From the NCBI GenBank assembly GCA_002317575.1, contig DCIH01000028.1, forward strand, positions 1-17,944: a stretch of DNA of 17,944 nucleotides, read 5' to 3'. Each line of letters begins with the position of its first letter. Position 1 is the stretch's first letter. The notes below the pieces were generated by a model. The model searched no databases. It was not told the origin of the DNA and worked only from the letters and a program-made list of their open reading frames with translations. Below are positions 16,601 through 17,944 of this stretch, one piece after another. The translations under genes were made by a program, and so were the position numbers. Source of the DNA: Verrucomicrobia bacterium UBA1731. GTDB lineage: Bacteria > Verrucomicrobiota > Kiritimatiellia > RFP12 > UBA1067.

Positions 16601-17603
16601 CGGCTTTGACGATGTGGACTACTCCTGGTCGTACTACACGTGCGCCATCGCCGTGCCCGACAACGAAAAGTCGCTGTTCCTCACCTGGAACTTCGCGGGC
16701 GAGCCGAAGCGCCAGCGCCGGTACGTGATCCAGAAAACGGCACCCGTGACGTTGTCGCTTTCGTGCGCCCCCGGCATCACGTCCTTCAGCGTCGCCACGT
16801 CCGCGGATCCGGAACCGACCGCGTCCACATCTCAAGCCGACATGCAGATAAGGCCTTACACGCGCGTTTCGTTCAGCAGCTATTCCGTCGCACCGGGCGC
16901 GACCGACAACTACAAGATGCCGCGCGTCGCCGCACAACTGAGCACCGGCAACGCTTCCCGCGTCACGCAAACGAACGGCGTTTGGACGATCGGTTCCGCC
17001 GCGTCGCTGACGCTCGGCCTGGGCGACTGCTCCTATTCCGCCGACACGTCGGCCGCCGACATCACGCTGGCGGTGACGCAGTCGTCGTCCGGCGCCGAAT
17101 TGTCCGAGGCGCAAAAAGCCGCCGTGGAAACGAACGTCAATGCGGCCGTGGCGGCCGTCGGCGGGCAGCAGGCCGCCGCGTGGCTCGAAGGCGCCGGTTG
17201 GGGCGCCACGTTGACGGCCGCGGATGTGGCCGCCGCGAAGGACGTGGACGTGAGCGCGCTGCTCGGCACGGAAGTGCTCGTTTCGACGGGCGTGGTGGCC
17301 ACCATCACGCAAGCGGCCGAAACGACGGATGCACAGGGCGTGCCGCAGTTGTCGTTCACGTTCGTCGTCGAGGACGGCGCGGGCAACGGCGCCTTGGCGC
17401 TGAAGGCCGACGATGTTGTCGAGGTCGTCAAGAACTTCGTGCGCAAGAGCGCAACGCTGGGGGCGGAAGAAACGTGGGATGCGCCTTCGGCCGAAGATTT
17501 GGACGTGTCGCTTTCCGCGGACAAGAAGTCGGCGACGGTGACCGTCAAGATGGGCGGCGACGGGCAGACGTCGCAGGGTTTCTACAAGCTGATTTTGAAG
17601 TAA
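1521..17603 (+). CDS. Giant secreted modular protein, ten propeller-like/Ig-like modules
   Basis: This single intact reading frame encodes 5360 residues. Residues 1-28 are a signal peptide; 29-208 are a beta-rich N-terminal part; 209 to about 5174 are ten divergent modules; about 5175-5360 are a non-repeated C-terminal region. Each module begins at a tryptophan junction (WWENP at its best) and continues with propeller-like strand motifs such as FAFSSDGTKLFGVS and KIYAIALSDGTVTDTGV, often a PHL signature, then one or two small units with YxLxxVxxNGV, which resemble Ig-like or InlB B-repeat folds. Composition is rich in Ala, Thr, Val, Gly and Asp, as in exported proteins. There is no recognisable catalytic motif, PEP-CTERM tail, LPXTG motif or C-terminal membrane helix. 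I do not recognise a named family for the whole protein. Adhesion, surface-layer or glycan-binding roles are plausible inferences only. No frameshift or stop interrupts 16 kb, so it is evidently under selection. Confidence 0.9.
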   Translation: MSIFGRFRTAFAWGVCLAVFCVFSYARAYDVHVTYVPAKAADAFTAVGEDAGGDGVRLTLTPKSDCAYIPTAAHLTSTAVDPGDSQDADLPVSFQSPQSSYAINSDEPIHADATITVTFGPLYAITPVFVPAAAVASFSNDCPAQASAQGVVKFNVWRKDGCAFTPDFATMAGACVAGSAVSGGVAFSLDQALSAAADVNVFCSPFDAWWSSGAGLLRASWQDASVAAGRSAFRHGEDAFIVSGAAGKMLVRAQYAAADLTNAVGRLGATPVATAYEVAVTGLTGSDATTAPAAFAANTAGDKIYAIVGQKVVRLAATYASDAPRSVTALAYEAGWSFTDTPKAFAVATIGGVDLVYVNLEHAESMGGSMTYSYASVVLDASTGMQSALNLGDAQAKALAVTGVAGGAPHLACVDAAGVVSSMALTTNGLALVSAQGLGSFDPATFWVDAAPDTAFLLAADDEASLFIGGTNTANKLQAMVVEAVPAAVTVRVAMPVANGTNDFALAYGVATNLTIDAPSGYRFSSVKANGTDTDLEGAASYAFATDGRENVSLVFALAYAVESEVLGPSSAITVVLPSSVAVGGTVEGMVSVLDATYAIGGIAVDGVPVPWVSVPNVEGAYSFSGAVNASAKIEIALQSKAAWYATGATPTVLNAFTAAGVHPGDGRSAAIDVPHGLLAFGLSATATDAGLAEFSTAELLDAVAIETVAPTWSENSGGRNGEAWGKSVAALPKYAAWVSCNAVVANMVWINPQGGAWSDGAAKANAAYSVAFSGVPGGADVQLSAVAANAAGDAFYGASGTTLYTFTVSDNGATPATITGLAYANAWNLAAEPGALCVATIGGRELVYCAPAAGGAVQVVDVARGTVSNVGVSGTFSALSVSGVAAGTPHLAVVSGTTVSHWPLSGDGLRALSTSALATRDIASLLGVSPALAGMYFVGLDDEQSAIVGCLVGSSLRVATIAPSANGVAVRGRFFDSDGHEVGEPVTGTVPLPQVDFSQAFDAPSGYLIVGAKQNGVTLGSGNFVDALPSSCAVVTNVTVAAPTYFEILLEKTAAISLDLLGYAYRESGDTVVLVGHPATFTFSAANPDMETPEGTVISSVYVNGKPATTSPGAGGTVVATIDPVQPGLRVVVATTTPRDAPENPWHAYTSRFTSWNETAFSASLPVVPCALDATDEFLLDLFGAGAGGARLSTLAAAERGAAASEAVWTLAHNHALFNGNMRGGAIAKQLDVALIGSSNGAFMVSAPLHFEDGETLSAANTFRVTAVTPAGAATATPTAFAFSADALHLYGGSEAIAGVNKYRVLDGLKSADTNLVLEAHYALGTEGQSCESLVLGTFTHGGTASFLYAIGATDKKIYAIALSDGTVTDTGVVAATPFDAMALSAKTNATPHLTLFKGATGGTDATLVVYAVTPATGALDATPVKSFTGVQLGAFAGYGSVDASESGPCRSLAIADNEASAVLGTAWNASATGTGGAVTRGQRIVLGPISSLSIRYNVTNGAYDDAEEGNETSGEINVDGTATTLAFTKTDGTYALRSVTVNGVPVDATETAAGCTVALDYTQMFDGRIELAVEFQVPAVTVWTLGPVSHVYEETDKMHVFVTNAASEIYGVVSNGFSSAFSGGHARLLVPYDKKDPDSGESVLSGDAFAQEGLTRDVRLVVAARPIEPAADHAWWQNPGVTWSAAAPAGATEAAYHFAADGGYFAYTQNGKAKLAQRTDEGLADVTPNGVSARTDLSGAGVSERLNVALFGTTLPGGPIVSTELVSDTDGNAEAPVSISNDQGLALDQFAFSEDCQTLYAICPSGSTAADREKIYAFAIKNALKKAGTQLLLSASYDFGSAVKSFVCATNASGVAVAYAILANGNLVARALADLSETVVLRSAPIANGANEASLCVSGAGTAKAHVTVSWSSGTAHRIEVLGLSANGLSLVGTDPLATFEDADFACLGITSVSAHPAVWTGAGDGTLYFLHGGVTALSYSPTYTITFDVQNGRACTNGVPVTSPYVVSYRSPCDEINFVGTTDQHYLSAVTTNGVTFAFDELTAMHPTNFVYRGSGADATLSIGFTPAMTASFDFVGGPDMATVVPVEPAETRPYRPGESVSFEVRNVKEGYQLAAVSADGETIPCDPTTGQFTYRFVDHGAIVIAFAKTNAWWTAPAVRNTITNAAWTGTVPSGVGCDPMSCDLAFGRGDASHPGLAHYAGEELYETVDPVRAPDHQTTAKTTDVSHAEPLDVEYAPYAAVSALAGVAVGSPTSAEGELAFYRLDATWPEGCGFAVMAAAVGSSMASMKMMAFSDQKVGATLPALYGYDPVAGKVGRYTYTFADGRLRIADVFEEKAFPQDLSGFTCRTVGGEDILYAASGTHVYAFDFAAGTVTSNRYEFAEPENGADGVVGLQIVGVADGTPHAILLNKPRYTVEEVTTDVQAVDENGEPKYEEIQIDDGNGGTTTSSEPVYVKASVTNWFGGISVFALSNDCRTLIGTHPVYEHHLGKNFLAGSTWGAFGASDDETRAFNVTADGTNRLRLETVEHATDTYYVEAQYVDIFGKTIRRDRSYTFKPGASGAENLYGSYYADDRYAILSVVLNGVPVAADQFTEDRYTYNSGMVTEGMESQTRRVMRYEHIKITEGFKPVVRQQLVGDVTSSQDFETTILSAGSAFDAAYVPNAGFAIASLSTNGVMVDVTALTNELGVLTLSVPAIYDDYDVIVFAKRERDAVEHPWWENPAVAGSTTLGSGSNIGSGIGPAWTDGEFVALPLGVDYPRSRASFVYEFSALEEGGAERVHLFNPADLPFRPHGAAAFAPYNLVLYSSRSENYAVTVPLNGDPLWTNTVDRFANAYVVSNTLNCAFDAAAFSSDGKRLYVNRCSSGAPDQKIVRFNVKRGLKANGVTLTGALEVSTENKGTPVALTVASMPYAGNANRRDVVYYVATNGNVYAVDMEPSGSVGGPEITQIASGMTPANGGARIAVTGLESGTPHLVVASAQEDPKQALLRVYALNAANGYVGVTGELASFDAEKLGWIGLSDPSGAGLGLFASDDDGTVVHVGAQGPAVALTYAAPQVVDWSVRHGSFMLDAGKDAGVRTNYTWQSRNWEFHSESNEHYKLAFVLTNGVRMANAPVGVTSYVHTVKAGLETLEVQFLPALWFTNDNYRVVGGETIGVITNFSTGYLNPGDHVTGKVEVVKAGWELVRVELGGEPVAVGADGRFDAEVTDRNDVQAFFAPAAAWWREPFRRTTLTNVLETSTAIDVPSALDEVGRWYIRGNGGRVGLTAWNLDAVTNAVDPQLAAALHDSTTWSGLTAASAATTIAVNPGQWALTGLSGILASGSAAMRYPLNGGANWPADCDYVTAGALSNVERWSFGSVGGLYGYAGGHVRRYDVAGGTFVANGDPQPFAHGPRFAVATISGKDLLYGMSSTNLVVVDFAAGTAVTNALTLASGFAGLVSVAVTSGDTPSPRALVAYSTWTDSCRLAVVALNEDGKTAASPVPLAEFSLSGFLGTDPNVCALHALNDDTRAFVPLNRNRTVVLEKKPETVFAETCVVDETGAVLVAADRSHAVALGDPLAFALDAPAGRLFTDVLVDGTRDAAFRTASNFTYTTASQTGYTRLTLVAKPAQTIRQTLVGRLIASPADATNRVALGESFVATYTPMSGYYVSSILTNGALYAFTATPGAAVTLNTGALGANVEVTVVAARIRKTAQHPWWENPVVVHVHEPALKASGAFHMAGDGDFVAAGGRADEPASVLDVSTVEDANGGFVVVTNLPAGASKYGAGLSAALNRAIFGRQTGTQSIAVPLEGPRAAYQIINSDDDVCQPVQFAFSANARKAYAVANAARSYVYSFDVLNALSDSGTRLTNLNGMGGFGDKTVCGLAYARVGTSGNELLYVVLNDSSVVIKDLAYPSADAQGLLTAAHSRLALTNASLAVCQAGGAPHLAIASATGTDSALEVFALDENGLNATTTPVLSLDAEHLAAMGLDDTTSSFATSVYGLEGGSAAILGWGGTFYAVKYVAPIEVTFGVTNGTCNRAGETFYAKSWFTDDEKRFVFTATSGNILKKATVNGKPTPFTYGATSFDYVPGNQATQHVEVVFLPPACIPEPVDVAYEGLDANERHVFALPDSSGLTVTVYTNGVALTQGTGYRIEDGKVLVGPFGALDSDVHLVVSATAPRAPVAKKWLEAPMWFNTYLLNPAPGYVGDEDAATETGAEWSLSATQDYLLDIAGGSRGGATLFNFGDLEEKKGKAIWQLAYSDDLFGGGPLGGGAVCKAINVALVGTTNGSYMVSLPLALGEGEVLDNANTFRITAVQADGVTPTNTPVKFAFSSDGTKLFGVSPSFAGVNEYRVVGGLKSAGAQLVYTRNHPFRDAGSIPRSAVAFTYAEVPNAGMYRTDHLAFTTDTDGNLYRVSLEGDNTYTHYATETNGMAIAMLGERLQLAVAGIAATNLHLYVFREPTPSSLPSHTSIILYDIAQPEENYALGGKKTFSVKDVLGWTASNSNSSRYREGGYCAMAVPDDERSFVFAANAEREDRNQARFMVRTVPDWNLSVRVQNGLCKLSPGPDFSMGERTITSGTALPLFTCTDDYFLDAYSIDGVAQPVSIVPPIRSFDVPVSEYNGRPHAISVHFEKRVINLQLVGGVTAEEQPDRSYYVTLPEDLPWELRENGVIVDPLRATNVTASVIHYTPDINQAVINAVFAFYKPRPELEESERWYASGTALKWSHQPTEQGYLGRYEQRHFAGVNWAMDANGSYLLDIAGWRQGGASLYLADNLETGKVETVGGTAGAQWQIDYATQLLADNDYKYAEFNGGVVSKALGVAAIAVHDGSILPTNTEVMLSMPLEIGTNALNNRCVFRITAFKPDENKTFVKTPRSGAFTADGRYLWGVSDGFAGVNKYEVLDGLKSAGQKLKLVRNIPLTADGEGSQTCASMAYAILGGREIAYALGTNCCVYAVNLTDGTVTNTGVKAGSPHDQLAIAGVGKGIPHLYLARVAVTNLVDTGNSLLTLYNVNTNSLALSLKEAYPPNKVADWCGFDDVDYSWSYYTCAIAVPDNEKSLFLTWNFAGEPKRQRRYVIQKTAPVTLSLSCAPGITSFSVATSADPEPTASTSQADMQIRPYTRVSFSSYSVAPGATDNYKMPRVAAQLSTGNASRVTQTNGVWTIGSAASLTLGLGDCSYSADTSAADITLAVTQSSSGAELSEAQKAAVETNVNAAVAAVGGQQAAAWLEGAGWGATLTAADVAAAKDVDVSALLGTEVLVSTGVVATITQAAETTDAQGVPQLSFTFVVEDGAGNGALALKADDVVEVVKNFVRKSATLGAEETWDAPSAEDLDVSLSADKKSATVTVKMGGDGQTSQGFYKLILK
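1605..2144 (+). other. N-terminal beta-rich region before the repeats
   Basis: Residues 29-208 precede the first tryptophan junction. They look like two related Ig-like units, each with strand patterns such as DVHVTYVPA and VTFGPLYAITPVFVP and one or more conserved cysteines (CAYIP, CAFTP). They lack the propeller-like motifs of the later modules. The fold is inferred from strand pattern only. Confidence 0.5.
2145..17042 (+). repeat. Ten divergent ~500-residue modules inside the giant protein
   Basis: Module starts (residue; base) are 1: 209; 2145. 2: 644; 3450. 3: 1147; 4959. 4: 1677; 6549. 5: 2156; 7986. 6: 2723; 9687. 7: 3228; 11202. 8: 3704; 12630. 9: 4176; 14046. 10: 4708; 15642. Lengths run from about 435 to 567 residues. 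By eye there are three subfamilies. A (3, 9, 10) has LLDxxGxxxGGA and AGVNKYRVLDGLKSA, the latter at residues 1299, 4336 and 4887. B (4, 6, 8) has the related KIVRFNVKRGLKANG-type motif. C (1, 2, 5, 7) lacks both. The order is C-C-A-B-C-B-C-B-A-A. No long identical DNA tract is apparent between modules, so the duplications look old. A beta-propeller-like fold is inferred from repeated strand-turn motifs, not proven. Confidence 0.75.
17043..17600 (+). other. C-terminal region of the giant protein
   Basis: The last ~186 residues differ from the modules. They begin with a beta segment (ITLAVTQ), then an Ala-rich probably helical stretch (SEAQKAAVETNVNAAVAAVG and following), then beta-type segments with QLSFTFVVEDG and SATVTVKMGG, ending in GFYKLILK. 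A terminal beta domain ending this way could be a sorting or anchoring domain, but no known signal is present. The boundary is approximate. Confidence 0.5.
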
Positions 17604-17622
17604 GGCGAGGCGTTTGACGGCA

Positions 17623-17944
17623 ATGGTGTTTCGCAGGGCGTTGAAGGATTCCGTCCCCGTGATGATGGGGTACGTGACGATGGGGCTTGTGGCGGGCGTG
17701 TTGCTGGCGGCGAAGGGGAACATCGTGCTGTCGCCTCTCTGGGGATTTCTCACGTCGTCCCTGTGGGTGACGGGCACGATGAGCATCGCGGCCGTGCCGG
17801 AAATCGGCGCGCGGTCGCCGCTTCTGGCGATCGCGCTGATGACGCTGGCCGTGAATTTCCGGTATGCGTTCTACGGCTTCTCCATGTTGGCGCGGTGGCG
17901 GGACGTGCCGTTTTTGCGAAAGGCCTATCTCATCCTGATGCTGA
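17623..17944 (+). CDS. azlC: AzlC family branched-chain amino acid exporter (partial, 5' end)
   Basis: The first 107 residues of an AzlC-type inner-membrane protein are visible; the gene runs off the right edge. In characterised systems AzlC works with the small protein AzlD to export branched-chain amino acids and analogues such as azaleucine. Family features are the opening ALKDSVPVMMGYVTMGLVAG, matching the usual ALPIMLGYIPLGIAFG-type start; hydrophobic segments near residues 11-30, 34-58 and 66-80; and NFRYAFYG (78-85), replacing the common NLRHLLYS-type motif. ATG 17623 is chosen; TTG 17614 in the same frame is an alternative, and the purine-rich AAGGCGAGG at 17602-17610 could serve either. 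It starts 19 nt after the giant gene's stop with no terminator between them, so co-transcription is possible. About half of the usual ~230 residues is present; whether azlD follows cannot be seen. Confidence 0.85.
   Translation, partial: MVFRRALKDSVPVMMGYVTMGLVAGVLLAAKGNIVLSPLWGFLTSSLWVTGTMSIAAVPEIGARSPLLAIALMTLAVNFRYAFYGFSMLARWRDVPFLRKAYLILML

Noticed and set aside
17043..17600. Type IX secretion C-terminal domain or autotransporter barrel at the end of the giant protein
   Set aside because: The end GFYKLILK vaguely recalls type IX tails, but the upstream conserved pattern of that domain is not visible, and there is no alternating amphipathic barrel with a terminal Phe.

Overview
The window comes from a GC-rich bacterium that uses Shine-Dalgarno sequences. 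An orphan tail with the pattern PEP-TSG, a hydrophobic stretch, then RRKRRA is the C-terminal sorting signal of the PEP-CTERM/exosortase system. Together with the very large secreted beta-rich protein, this points to the Verrucomicrobiota / Kiritimatiellota / Lentisphaerota group. That placement is an inference, not proof. Only three genes can be supported (one cut by the right edge), plus one gene remnant. All lie on the + strand.

Layout. Positions 1-258 are non-coding and hold an 18/17-nt inverted repeat and two abutting arrays of 7-bp repeats, one of them telomere-like CCCCTAA. A promoter (259-288) and a leader with a 12-bp GNRA-capped hairpin followed by a T-run precede an intact NYN-domain ribonuclease-like gene (375-1025). 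Its end overlaps a remnant that is only the tail of a PEP-CTERM protein (about 1013-1141). A G-rich block (1150-1226), bounded by a 12-bp direct repeat, sits between the remnant's stop and a strong intrinsic terminator (1251-1284). The rest of the gap up to 1520 carries a 27-bp GC-rich direct repeat, three tandem copies of a 23-bp repeat and a promoter with a perfect TATAAT.

About 90% of the window is one uninterrupted 16.1-kb gene (1521-17603) encoding a secreted protein of 5360 residues. It has a signal peptide, a short beta-rich N-terminal part, ten divergent modules of about 435-570 residues, and a distinct C-terminal region of about 186 residues. Each module reads as a beta-propeller-like part followed by one or two small Ig/InlB-B-repeat-like units, and starts at a tryptophan junction (best form WWENP). 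By eye the modules fall into three subfamilies. I do not recognise a named family for the whole protein. The right edge holds the start of an azlC-type branched-chain amino acid exporter gene, 19 nt after the giant gene's stop.

The genes show no obvious shared pathway. The NYN gene has its own promoter and terminator. The giant gene has its own promoter, and azlC may be co-transcribed with it. I see no tRNA, rRNA, CRISPR array, transposase or prophage gene.
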